Shown: positions 1 through 8,169, counted from the first letter of the stretch. The stretch: DNA of 43,088 nt from Cuspidothrix issatschenkoi CHARLIE-1 (GCF_002934005.1 NZ_PGEM01000104.1:1-43088); one strand, 5' to 3'. Program-made: numbers and translations. The notes: generated from the letters alone by a model not told the origin.

Positions 1-2
1 TA

Positions 3-368
3 ACTAAAAAGATATATCAAAATGTGCCAGTTTTAGAAAATGAGAAAACAGGAATTAACCCCTGGGGTATTTCATTTATGCGTATGTTTGACATGGCTAA
101 TGATAGCGGGTTATTTCACACCCAAGATCCCCAACAAGATCCCGGACTTCTCAAAGAAGTCCGGGATCTGAACACCTCACCACAAGATCCCGGACTTCTC
201 AAAGAAGGGGATCTGAACACCTCACCACAAGATCCCGGACTTCTCAAAGAAGGGGATCTGAACACCTCACCACAAGATCCCGGACTTCTCAAAGAAGTCC
301 GGGATCTAAACACCCCACCACAAGATCACCACAAGATCCCGGACTTCTCAAAGAAGTCCGGGATCTGA
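3..368 (+). pseudogene. 3' part of an Eco57I-type N6-adenine DNA methylase, truncated by a REP array
   Basis: The reading frame is open from the left window edge, so the gene starts outside. The first ~40 visible residues contain a segment of the form [20 protein letters not shown], which I recognise from large Eco57I-type methylases (type IIG and DISARM-associated enzymes). In such proteins several hundred residues normally follow. Here homology stops within a few residues, and the frame runs straight into five copies of a palindromic repeat, translated as 15-16 residue units of the type QDPGLLKE-(VR)-DLNTSP, ending at TGA 366-368. A GTG at 24 could give a short ORF but is unlikely to be a real start. 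What is seen: the open frame and the repeat tail. Inference: an insertion or deletion at the repeat array removed the methylase C-terminus, so the enzyme is probably dead. Confidence 0.6.
137..366. repeat. Array of five palindromic REP-like repeats upstream of the RAYT gene
   Basis: Five copies lie at 137-169, 185-214, 230-259, 275-307 and 334-366. A full copy is 33 bp: a 15-nt arm AGATCCCGGACTTCT, a 3-nt loop CAA, and the exact reverse-complement arm. Copies 2 and 3 have lost 3 nt from the right arm (30 bp). The 15-nt spacers between copies 1-2, 2-3 and 3-4 are nearly identical (GAACACCTCACCACA), so the start-to-start distances are 48, 45, 45 and 59. The first three periods are multiples of three, which keeps the upstream reading frame open. 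A sixth full copy lies beyond the transposase at 986-1018. Hairpins of this sort flanking a tyrosine transposase are typical REP elements. Confidence 0.85.
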
Positions 369-390
369 AACACCACAAGGAGATGTAAAA

Positions 391-963
391 ATGCCACAAA
401 GAAAAACACCATTAAAATCTGATAATTTTTACCATATTTATAATCGTGGAAACAACCGGCAAAACATTTTTTTTGAACGGGATAACTATATATATTTCTT
501 AAAACTAATCAAACTACATCTTATCAATCATGTAGATATTTTAGCTTATTGTTTAATGCCCAATCATTATCATTTTCTACTATATTTAAAAGATGAAAAC
601 CTATCTGACGCAATGAAATCACTTTCCGTAGCTTATACAAAAGCAATTAATAAAAGGTTTAATCGTTCAGGAGTATTATTTCAAGGACGTTTTCAAAATA
701 TTCATGTTGCGGAAACAGAACATTTAGTTAATCTTGTCCGTTATATTCATTTAAACCCCATCAAAGCGCGAATAGTTGATAAAATAGAAGAATGGGAATT
801 TTCCAGTTATTTAGAATATGCAGGACTAAGACCAGGAAAACTACCTGCAATGAACTATATTAAAATGGAAATAGATAATGAAACAGAATATCGAAAATTT
901 TTAACAGATGACAAATTACCTCATAGCGATAACTTTCGTAAACTCCTACTTGATGATGACTAA
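391..963 (+). CDS. REP-associated tyrosine transposase (RAYT, Y1_Tnp family)
   Basis: This 190-residue protein has the Y1 transposase (IS200-like, TnpA_REP) fold. The N-terminus has the signature YHIYNRGNNRQNIF, the HUH metal-binding motif is H59-Y60-H61 within MPNHYHFLL, and the likely nucleophilic tyrosine is Y118 in RYIHLNPIKA. Length and motifs fit RAYTs, which cut and join single-stranded REP hairpins. An AAGGAG Shine-Dalgarno precedes the ATG by about 6 nt. The context is strongly supportive: five copies of a 33-bp palindrome lie directly upstream and one directly downstream, the usual arrangement of a RAYT with its substrates. All catalytic residues look intact, so it may be active. 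It is AT-rich compared with the core genes. The family call is confident; the substrate assignment is inferred from proximity. Confidence 0.9.
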   Translation: MPQRKTPLKSDNFYHIYNRGNNRQNIFFERDNYIYFLKLIKLHLINHVDILAYCLMPNHYHFLLYLKDENLSDAMKSLSVAYTKAINKRFNRSGVLFQGRFQNIHVAETEHLVNLVRYIHLNPIKARIVDKIEEWEFSSYLEYAGLRPGKLPAMNYIKMEIDNETEYRKFLTDDKLPHSDNFRKLLLDDD

Positions 964-985
964 GATACCCACGTCCTGGATACCC

Positions 986-1018
986 AGATCCCGGACTTCT
1001 CAAAGAAGTCCGGGATCT
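986..1018. repeat. REP palindrome downstream of the RAYT gene
   Basis: A perfect 33-bp copy of the upstream repeat: 15-nt arms around a CAA loop, beginning 22 bp after the transposase stop codon. Together with the array at 137-366 it brackets the gene, as expected for a RAYT unit. It could also end transcription of the transposase, although no T-run follows. Confidence 0.85.
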
Positions 1019-1052
1019 AAACACATTAAAAACTAAAAGTTAATATTATTTT

Positions 1053-1230
1053 GTCAGAATCAGGATAACCAGGATTATAGGATGTACAGGATGTTATTTG
1101 GAAATAATCAAATATGAAAAGATTAAATTATGTTAAAAAGATTATTCAACTAGGCAATTTATTAATACAATTATTTAATCATCAAAAAACATCCTGTGAA
1201 TCCTTTCATCCTGGATATCCTGATTCTGAC
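1053..1230. mobile_element. MITE-like element with ~43-bp imperfect terminal inverted repeats
   Basis: The arm at 1053-1095 (starting GTCAGAATCAGGATAACC) is matched by the reverse complement of 1189-1230 (GTCAGAATCAGGATATCC...ACAGGATGTT). Roughly 80% of positions agree, and the first 14 and last 9 are identical. The ~93-bp centre is AT-rich and has no coding capacity. Size, strong inverted ends and lack of a gene suggest a non-autonomous miniature element. No obvious target-site duplication was found by eye. Confidence 0.6.
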
Positions 1231-1246
1231 GAAATAATTACAAGTT

Positions 1247-1537
1247 ATGAACAGAGAATATTTAATTAACTTCCTCAAAAAAAACTTAATCACCATAAAA
1301 AGTTATGGTGTAACTTCCTTAGCTTTATTTGGTTCTTATGCAAGAGATGAAGCAAAAACTACTAGCGATATTGATTTATTAGTAGAATTTCAAGGGAAAG
1401 TTACCTTTGATAAATATATGGACTTAAAATTTTTCTTAGAAGATAACTTATCTTTATCTGTTGATTTAGTGACTAAAAAAATGTTGAAACCTCAAATTAT
1501 TGATGCTGTAGAAAAGGACGCTATTTATGTCGCGTAG
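1247..1537 (+). CDS. mntA: MNT-type nucleotidyltransferase antitoxin (MntA of a HepT-MntA pair)
   Basis: This 96-residue minimal nucleotidyltransferase has the pol-beta motif GSYARDEAKTTSDIDLLVEF at residues 29-48, with the catalytic GS (29-30) and Asp41-x-Asp43. In HepT-MNT toxin-antitoxin modules the MNT protein neutralises the HepT HEPN RNase by transferring AMP to a tyrosine in the toxin. Here it is followed, with an 11-bp overlap, by only a fragment of hepT, so the antitoxin is an orphan. The protein appears full length with its active site intact. It follows a MITE-like repeat and is AT-rich like the rest of this island. The family is confident; the toxin-antitoxin role rests on the overlapping hepT remnant. 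Confidence 0.85.
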   Translation: MNREYLINFLKKNLITIKSYGVTSLALFGSYARDEAKTTSDIDLLVEFQGKVTFDKYMDLKFFLEDNLSLSVDLVTKKMLKPQIIDAVEKDAIYVA

Positions 1538-1640
1538 CTTAAAACTTTATTGCAATGATATTTTAATTAGTTGTGATAAAATTCTCCGTTATACTCAATT
1601 ACCAATTACCAAAAATACGAATTATGAAAATCCCAGTTAA
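1527..1640 (+). pseudogene. hepT: Truncated hepT (HEPN RNase toxin), N-terminal 37 codons only
   Basis: Starting at ATG 1527, inside the end of the antitoxin gene, the frame reads MSRSLKLYCNDILISCDKIL, then RYTQ: the usual first helix of HepT (DUF86) proteins (compare R-Y-x-L-Y-x-x-D-I-L-x-x-x-x-K-I-x-x-Y-T). The similarity ends exactly where an STRR tract (CAATTACCAATTACCA, 1599-1614) begins, and the frame stops at TAA 1638-1640. The normal protein is about 110-140 residues and carries the catalytic R-x(4-6)-H-x-Y motif near its C-terminus, which is absent here. The toxin is therefore inactive. Confidence 0.65.
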
Positions 1641-4600
1641 ACTTCAAGAACTCATCCCACAAACAGAAGCAGCAATTCTATCAATTAGTACCCTCCTGGG
1701 ACAAAACTTAGCATTGGTTGACTGTACAAATGTTGTTGAACTCACCCCCGAACAACTAAACCTAATTTTCACCCATATTCCCCCAGAGTGGGACTATCCA
1801 GAAATCGCAGAAATCTTTAATACCGACACCCTCACAGAAACCTTTACCAACCAATTAATAGCACATATTGATCAACGCTTAGGACGCACACCCCAACCTT
1901 CTACAATTACCAATTACCAATCATCAATTACCGATTCTCTTGATATATTCAACTTCCGTAATCAAATTATAGGCGATTATCGCCGTTATATAGAAAGCTT
2001 CTTAAAAATCCGTGATCATAAAGTTAGAGAATTTGTCAATCAAGAACTTGAAAAAGGACAACTTTGGACAAATCCCCTAGTACAATTAAATCCTAAATAT
2101 CGTCCTGGTGCAACGGTCAATGAATTAGTTAATAACGGTATTCTCCATCCTGATTGTATTGCATATTTTTCTAGAAACGGTCAACCTTTTAAGTTCCACT
2201 ACCACCAAAAACAAGCTTTTGAAACTGCCCAAAAACAAGAACCCTACATATTAACAACGGGTACAGGTTCAGGTAAAAGCATGACATATCTTGTCCCCAT
2301 TTTTGATGACTTATTGCGACATCCAAAAATTAAAGGAGTGAGGGCAATATTAGTATATCCGATGAATGCCCTGATCAACTCCCAAGAAGAAGAATTAAAG
2401 AAATTTCTTAATAACGTTCCTAATAGTCATATTCGCGTTGCTAAATACACCGGACAAGAGATTCCAACCATAAAAACGGAAATCCAAAATAACCCGCCCC
2501 ACATATTATTAACTAACTACGTGATGCTGGAATTAATGCTTTCCCGCACACAAGAAGAAAAATTTGTTGCATCCCCAGAATTAAAATTTTTAGTATTAGA
2601 TGAACTGCATACTTATAGAGGTAGACAAGGAGCAGATGTAGCCATTTTAATTAGAAAACTCCGCCAACGTTGCGGAAAAATTGGGAATAATGGAAAGTCG
2701 GGAAATAATAACAATTACGAATTATTATGTATTGGTACAAGTGCTACCATGTCCACAGAGGGAACACGCGCACAACGTCGTCAAGTAGTTGCAGATGTAG
2801 CGAGTAAATTATTTGGTGTCGAAATTAAACCTGATAATGTTATTGATGAAACCCTAGAACGTTCCATCGAACGTTCTGAACCTACCATTACAGAACTACG
2901 AGAAAGCATTGAAAAAGGTTTACCACCAGAGACAGAACAAACATTAGAGAATTTCCAAAACCATCCTGTAAGTTACTGGATAGAAATGACCTTTGGTTTA
3001 GAAGATAAACAAGGTCATCTTGTCCGACGTACACCCATCACCCTAGAAGTAGGTGCAGAAGCATTAGCTAATGAAACTCAACTTACCCCAGAAACTTGTC
3101 TCCATATCCTCAAACAGATGTTTTTATGGGGAAGTAAAGTTAAAGGTTTAGCTTTTCGACTTCATCAATTTATCTCCCAAGGTGGTAGCGTTTACTCTAC
3201 CATTGAAAGTCCCCAAAAACGCTTCCTCACCCTAGAAGGACAATATACCACCACAGAAGAACGTTTACTTTATCCCCTCGTCTTTTGTCGGGAATGTGGA
3301 CATGATTATTATGTAGTAAATTACAATAACGACAAACAAATAGTTTTTCCCCAACTTCCCACAGCATTAGATATGAGTCCCGAATATACTGATATTCAAG
3401 CTGGTTATATTACCTTAGATGAACCAGGACTTTGGGATGCTTATAAAGATGAAGAAAGACTTCCTGACTCCTGGTTTACCGAAACCAAAAAGAAAGGACG
3501 AGTTCCTAAAAAAGATTATGCTAAATTCATTCCCCAAAAATTACAAATTCTCCCCAACGGCAAAGTTACCACTTCCGCATTACAAGGTAAAACTTGTTGG
3601 TTTGTTCCTAGACCATTTCGCGTGTGCTTAAATTGTGGTGTAGTTCATGATGGAAAGAAAAACGAATTTTCTAAACTTTCCCGCTTGAGTAGTGAAGGAC
3701 GCAGTACCGCTACAACTCTCCTCTGTTTATCCACTGTCAGCCGTTTAAAACAAGTTTTCACAGGGGAAAAAGCCCAAGCTGCCAAAATTCTTAGTTTCAC
3801 CGATAACCGCCAAGATGCCTCATTACAAGCCGGACATTTTAACGATTTTGTGCAAACCAGTTTTTTACGTGCTGCTTTATTAGGTGCATTGCGAAATAAA
3901 GGACAACTTACTCATGGTGAATTAGTGAGTGAAGTTATTAAAGAAATGGGAATATCTCAAAAAGATTATTCTCAAGAACCAGCAGAATTTAATCCTGGTA
4001 AACGCAAAAATGAAAAAGCTTTTCAAGACTTAATTGAATATCGTCTTTATGAAGACTTACGCAGAGGATGGCGTATTGTTCAACCTAATTTAGAACAGTG
4101 CGGACTTTTGGTAATTGAATATGATGGTTTAGAGGAAATTTGTACAGATAAAGCTATTTGGAATAAACACCGTCATCCAGTTTTATTACAAGCAACTCCT
4201 CAAGAAAGATTGACTGCTGCCCTAGCTTTATTAAATCATCTCCGTCGGGAATTAGCTATTGATGCTAAGTTAATTAATGGTGAGGAAATTCCTTTTTTAC
4301 GGAATATTTCTCAAGCAATTAAAGAACCTTGGGTATTTGATGAAAATGAACAATTGCATTTTGCCAAATTTGCAATTATTGATGGTAATTATAAACCAAA
4401 ATCTCAACAAAAAGCCCCGGTAAAATTAACCAGTAGAAGTAAAGTGGGGCTGTTTTTACGTTCTCCTAAAGCTTGGTCATTACGCAGTGAATCATTAACG
4501 GAAATAGAGTACAACAGTTTAATTAGTACCTTCGTTGCAGCCTTAGCTGATGGTGGTTTTTTAACTACTAAAAATGGTATTCAATTACAAATTAGTTCCC

Positions 4601-7035
4601 TAGTATGGAAATTTACAATATTAACTGAAATTCCTCCCGACCCTCTTTCGTCTAAGCGGTTACGGGGTCAAGAGGATGGAAAAATACCTGTTAACAGATT
4701 CTTTCAAGAATTGTACCAAACTAATGCCCAAACTATTCAAACAATGGAAGGACGAGAACATACAGGACAAGTTAAAACTAAAGACCGTCAAGAACGGGAA
4801 GAAAGATTTAGAAAAGGAGAATTAGCGAGTTTATTCTGTTCCCCAACAATGGAATTAGGTATAGATATTTCAGATTTGAGTGTAGTTCATTTGCGGAATG
4901 TTCCCCCCAGTCCTGCAAATTATGCCCAACGCAGTGGACGCGCGGGACGTAGTGGACAGGAAGCATTAGTTATTACCTATGCAGCTATTGGTAGTGGACA
5001 TGATCAATATTTCTTCCAACGTCAACAGCAAATGGTAGCTGGTGCTGTTGCTCCACCCAAGTTAGAATTAGCTAATCAAGATTTAGTTCAATCCCATGTT
5101 TATTCAATTTGGTTAGCACATACAGGAGTCTATTTAGATGACGCTATGAACAAAATTCTTGATTTATATGTTACTGATTATCCCCTGAAAGAAAGTATCC
5201 GTCAACAATTAATACTTAGTCCGGCTAAATTAGCTGAATGTCTGCAAGCTACTCAGTCAATACTTGCAGATACTTTTTGTCAAAGTGATTTACAAAAAGC
5301 TTCTTGGTATTCTGTGCATTGGCTACAATTTACCTTAGAAAATGCCCTAAATACCTTTGATAAAAAATGCAAGCGGTGGCGTGAACTTTATGATGGTGCT
5401 GTCAAACAAAGAGATCAGGCTAACATCATAATTAGTCGTTCTGCTGCTGGTTATGTTACCGATGAAGAACGTAAAAATGCTGAAGCTCAAGCACGAGAAG
5501 CGCAACGACAAATAGATTTACTGGTAGGACAAAACCAAGGTAAAAGTAATAGCGAATTTGAATTTTATCCCTACCGCTACTTTGCTGCTGAAGGATTTTT
5601 ACCAGGGTTTAATTTCCCCCGTTTACCTGTGAGAGCATTTATCCCCACTAATGATGGAGGTGACTTTATTTCCCGTCCCCGTGTTGTCGCTTTAAGGGAA
5701 TTTGCACCCAACAACATTATTTACTATGAAGGTAGTAAATTCATGGTGTCAAAAACTAAAGTACCTGTGGGTGGTATTGAAAGTCAATATCAACAAGTAA
5801 GCTGTTGTTTTAATTGTGGTTATTTCCATCGAGATGATTCCCGTGATAACTGTGAAAACTGCGGGGCAAAAATTAAACCTGATAGTCTGCAAAACCTAGC
5901 TAAATTAAATCGTGTATTGTCAATGGACACAGTATTTACTCGCAGAAGAGAACGTATTACCTGCGATGAAGAAGAAAGATTGAAATATGGTTATAACATT
6001 ACTACCCATTTCCGTTATGCACATCAAAAACAAGAATCTGCTACAGTTCTAGCAGCAGATAATACACCACTATTCAAATTAACCTATGGAGCTACAGCAA
6101 CTATTTGGCGCATTAACAGAGGACTGAAGAAAAACACCGAAGAAAGAGGGTTTAAATTAGATACTAAAACAGGTATTTGGGGAGATGCAAAAAATAATTT
6201 ACAACCCAACTCACTACCAATAAATTTACCTCTAGAAACGTTACATACTGAAGTAAATTTAATGGTAAGTGACACTTGCAATATTCTGGTAATTGAACCT
6301 GTAATTGAATCTTTAGATGTGAGTCAAGACAACAAAGAAGCGTTTATTGCCACACTCCAACATACTCTAGAAACAGCTATTCAAGCAGTTTATAAATTAG
6401 AACCAGATGAACTGGACTCGGAAAGATTAGGAGAAGGAAAATACTTGCTATTTTGGGAAGCATCAGAAGGTGGTGCAGGGGTTTTATCTCAACTATTAAA
6501 ACAAACGGATGCTTTTATCAAAGTTGCCCATGCTGCTTTAGATATCTGTCATTTTCAAACACCAAAGGATAGTTGTGTACAAGCTTGCTATGAATGTTTA
6601 CTTTCCTACAGAAATCAATTTGACCATCCCTTAATTAATCGTCATCTAATTAAACCTTTATTAGATGAACTACAAACAAGTACCGTAGAAATATCAGATA
6701 TAGACCGCAGTGAAAAATATCAAAAGTTGCTTTCCCAAACAGATCCCAACTCTGATCTGGAAAGGGAAGTTTTACAAGTAATATATGAACGGGGGTATAA
6801 ATTACCGGATGCTGCACAATTATTAATTCCTGAAGCTAATTGTAAACCGGATTTTGTGTATAAAGAAGAGGCGATCGCTCTCTTTTGTGATGGTTCAGTT
6901 CATGATAGCCCCGAACAGCAAAAGCAAGATAAAATTCAGCGCGATAATCTCATATATAATGCTAGTTATCAAATTTTAACTCTGCGGTACAATGAAAATT
7001 GGCGTGAGAAGTTGGAGATTTTGGCGAGTTTGTAA
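1624..7035 (+). CDS. Giant DEAD/DEAH-box helicase with DUF1998 and a C-terminal nuclease-like domain
   Basis: About 1803 residues from ATG 1624. The open frame can be extended to ATG 1573, but that would lie inside the hepT remnant and STRR. Superfamily 2 helicase motifs are visible: Walker A GTGSGKS (213-219), DELH box (326-329), SAT (373-375), and motif VI Q1102-x-x-G-R-A-G-R. A zinc ribbon follows (C1395/C1398, C1410/C1413), then a DUF1998-type region with C1651, C1655 and C1658 (ACYECLLSYRNQ). The last ~95 residues (KPDFVY...ALFCDGSVHD) resemble a PD-(D/E)XK/Vsr-like fold, though no clear E-x-K is visible. This architecture and length occur in anti-phage helicases such as Druantia DruE and in DISARM-related proteins, and also in stand-alone MrfA-like repair helicases. 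The upstream methylase remnant favours a defence origin, but no DruH or Drm partner is present. An ATTACCA-type STRR lies in frame near residue 95. Confidence 0.85.
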   Translation: MKIPVKLQELIPQTEAAILSISTLLGQNLALVDCTNVVELTPEQLNLIFTHIPPEWDYPEIAEIFNTDTLTETFTNQLIAHIDQRLGRTPQPSTITNYQSSITDSLDIFNFRNQIIGDYRRYIESFLKIRDHKVREFVNQELEKGQLWTNPLVQLNPKYRPGATVNELVNNGILHPDCIAYFSRNGQPFKFHYHQKQAFETAQKQEPYILTTGTGSGKSMTYLVPIFDDLLRHPKIKGVRAILVYPMNALINSQEEELKKFLNNVPNSHIRVAKYTGQEIPTIKTEIQNNPPHILLTNYVMLELMLSRTQEEKFVASPELKFLVLDELHTYRGRQGADVAILIRKLRQRCGKIGNNGKSGNNNNYELLCIGTSATMSTEGTRAQRRQVVADVASKLFGVEIKPDNVIDETLERSIERSEPTITELRESIEKGLPPETEQTLENFQNHPVSYWIEMTFGLEDKQGHLVRRTPITLEVGAEALANETQLTPETCLHILKQMFLWGSKVKGLAFRLHQFISQGGSVYSTIESPQKRFLTLEGQYTTTEERLLYPLVFCRECGHDYYVVNYNNDKQIVFPQLPTALDMSPEYTDIQAGYITLDEPGLWDAYKDEERLPDSWFTETKKKGRVPKKDYAKFIPQKLQILPNGKVTTSALQGKTCWFVPRPFRVCLNCGVVHDGKKNEFSKLSRLSSEGRSTATTLLCLSTVSRLKQVFTGEKAQAAKILSFTDNRQDASLQAGHFNDFVQTSFLRAALLGALRNKGQLTHGELVSEVIKEMGISQKDYSQEPAEFNPGKRKNEKAFQDLIEYRLYEDLRRGWRIVQPNLEQCGLLVIEYDGLEEICTDKAIWNKHRHPVLLQATPQERLTAALALLNHLRRELAIDAKLINGEEIPFLRNISQAIKEPWVFDENEQLHFAKFAIIDGNYKPKSQQKAPVKLTSRSKVGLFLRSPKAWSLRSESLTEIEYNSLISTFVAALADGGFLTTKNGIQLQISSLVWKFTILTEIPPDPLSSKRLRGQEDGKIPVNRFFQELYQTNAQTIQTMEGREHTGQVKTKDRQEREERFRKGELASLFCSPTMELGIDISDLSVVHLRNVPPSPANYAQRSGRAGRSGQEALVITYAAIGSGHDQYFFQRQQQMVAGAVAPPKLELANQDLVQSHVYSIWLAHTGVYLDDAMNKILDLYVTDYPLKESIRQQLILSPAKLAECLQATQSILADTFCQSDLQKASWYSVHWLQFTLENALNTFDKKCKRWRELYDGAVKQRDQANIIISRSAAGYVTDEERKNAEAQAREAQRQIDLLVGQNQGKSNSEFEFYPYRYFAAEGFLPGFNFPRLPVRAFIPTNDGGDFISRPRVVALREFAPNNIIYYEGSKFMVSKTKVPVGGIESQYQQVSCCFNCGYFHRDDSRDNCENCGAKIKPDSLQNLAKLNRVLSMDTVFTRRRERITCDEEERLKYGYNITTHFRYAHQKQESATVLAADNTPLFKLTYGATATIWRINRGLKKNTEERGFKLDTKTGIWGDAKNNLQPNSLPINLPLETLHTEVNLMVSDTCNILVIEPVIESLDVSQDNKEAFIATLQHTLETAIQAVYKLEPDELDSERLGEGKYLLFWEASEGGAGVLSQLLKQTDAFIKVAHAALDICHFQTPKDSCVQACYECLLSYRNQFDHPLINRHLIKPLLDELQTSTVEISDIDRSEKYQKLLSQTDPNSDLEREVLQVIYERGYKLPDAAQLLIPEANCKPDFVYKEEAIALFCDGSVHDSPEQQKQDKIQRDNLIYNASYQILTLRYNENWREKLEILASL
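1899..1933. repeat. STRR tract inside the helicase gene
   Basis: A run of ATTACCA-like heptamers (ACAATTACCAATTACCAATC, then ATCAATTACCG) within the coding sequence, translated as a Thr/Asn/Ser-rich linker (TITNYQSSITDS). The same heptamer family occurs at 1599-1614 and 16303-16341. It falls between the N-terminal region and the helicase core, where a linker insertion would be tolerated. Confidence 0.6.
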
Positions 7036-7116
7036 TTTGAACGTAAAAAATTTTGATTTAGGGGAGGTTTAACAATTTATAGCAATAGACAAACGCTATC
7101 GCACTTGTTCATGCCC

Positions 7117-7182
7117 AGATCCCCGACTTCTTTTATTGATTGTGTCCATAAATGATAAATTGCTCATAGGAGTCGGGGATCT
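7117..7182. terminator. Dispersed palindromic repeat between convergent genes, probable bidirectional terminator
   Basis: AGATCCCCGACT at 7117-7128 pairs with AGTCGGGGATCT at 7171-7182, followed by five Ts on the plus strand. The element lies between the convergent helicase and rnhA genes. Its left 46 bp (7117-7162) is repeated in inverted orientation at 10905-10950 with only three mismatches, so it is a dispersed repeat and not merely a local terminator. The stem matches the RAYT-associated REP stem except for one base pair that is flipped in both arms. Confidence 0.65.
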
Positions 7183-7189
7183 TTTTGCC

Positions 7190-8098
7190 TCATTCTACTT
7201 CTTTTTCTAGCTTGTCCCCTCGTTCAAGTTCCCAAAGAATTTGATTACCTTCACGTCTTACCCGTGAAACTATCCAATTTCGCCAACGCCATTCATCTCC
7301 CCGGCTGGTAACGGCGCTAGAATGGACACCCATGAGGTCTGCTAATTCAGAACTGGTGATGAGATAGCCTTTTTCAGCAATTTCGTCTGCTATACGCAAG
7401 GTTTCTACCAAGTGACGAAGTTGTGAAACCCTGATTTCAGTAGGTTGTTCATTGCCTGTAGCCGCATTTGGCCCGGTAAATGGTTCCATAGTGGTAATAT
7501 TTGATGCAGCAGAACTGCTTTGCAGTGTATTTTTATTAATTATTGTAGAGTTTATTGGATAATCAGATACTTTTACTACGCTTATTTCGCTATTTTTTGG
7601 TAAAGTTTCATTAAGCATTTGTGATACTAACTGTTGTAACTTGGGGATTTTGCCATTGGCAAAGGAGCGAGCGATCGCATCACAGCGTTCGTTACCAATA
7701 TTACCAGAATGTCCCTTAACGTATTCCCATTTGACTAATTTGCTATTTAGTTCATCTAAAGTTTCTAAGAGGTCTTGGTTTTGTACAGGTTTACCATCTG
7801 ACTTTTTCCAGCCGTTCTTTTTCCAACCTTTCACCCATTTGGTTACACAATTAATCAAATATTCGCTATCGGTATGCAGACTAATAGGTTGATTTTGTCC
7901 AGAAGATTTAAAAAATTCCAAGGCGGCGATCGCTGCTTGCATTTCCATTTTATTATTAGTGGTGTGCTGGGATGAATTACCCATTTCATGCACCGAACCA
8001 TCATTAAAATAAACTACCGTACCCCAACCACCAGGGCCAGGGTTGCCTGTGCAAGCACCATCTGTATATATACTTTGAATTAGACGTTGACTAGACAT
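7190..8098 (-). CDS. rnhA: Ribonuclease HI with a long cyanobacterial C-terminal extension
   Basis: The first ~145 residues are a canonical RNase HI, which degrades RNA in RNA-DNA hybrids (R-loops, Okazaki primers). Active-site residues are visible: D13 (YTDGACTGNPGPGGWG), E52 (NKMEM), D77 (HTDSEY), H130 (KGHSGN) and D140 (ERCDA). A Ser/Asn-rich linker of about 80 residues follows, then a C-terminal domain with ELADLMGVHSSAVTSRGDEW, WRNWIVSRVRREG and LWELERG, which looks like a small winged-helix or nucleic-acid-binding module. The usual bacterial RNase HI is ~155 residues, so roughly half of this ~302-residue protein is extension. I chose ATG 8098 over TTG 8110. The gene is convergent with the upstream helicase gene and separated from it by a palindromic repeat. 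Confidence 0.92.
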   Translation of the reverse strand: MSSQRLIQSIYTDGACTGNPGPGGWGTVVYFNDGSVHEMGNSSQHTTNNKMEMQAAIAALEFFKSSGQNQPISLHTDSEYLINCVTKWVKGWKKNGWKKSDGKPVQNQDLLETLDELNSKLVKWEYVKGHSGNIGNERCDAIARSFANGKIPKLQQLVSQMLNETLPKNSEISVVKVSDYPINSTIINKNTLQSSSAASNITTMEPFTGPNAATGNEQPTEIRVSQLRHLVETLRIADEIAEKGYLITSSELADLMGVHSSAVTSRGDEWRWRNWIVSRVRREGNQILWELERGDKLEKEVE

Positions 8099-8169
8099 AA
8101 AAGTATTCAACCGTAAAGGACAATAAAGAAAAAGTGACGTTGGATATCATCAAAAATCATTTTCATACA

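Noticed and set aside
116-313. Minus-strand ORF of 65 codons across the repeat array.
   Set aside because: It exists only because the repeats are palindromic and free of stops; it has no non-repeat sequence or ribosome site.
137-366. The regularly spaced repeat array looked at first like a CRISPR.
   Set aside because: Repeats are self-complementary palindromes of 30-33 bp, spacers are only 15 nt and nearly identical, and no cas genes are present; a RAYT follows instead.
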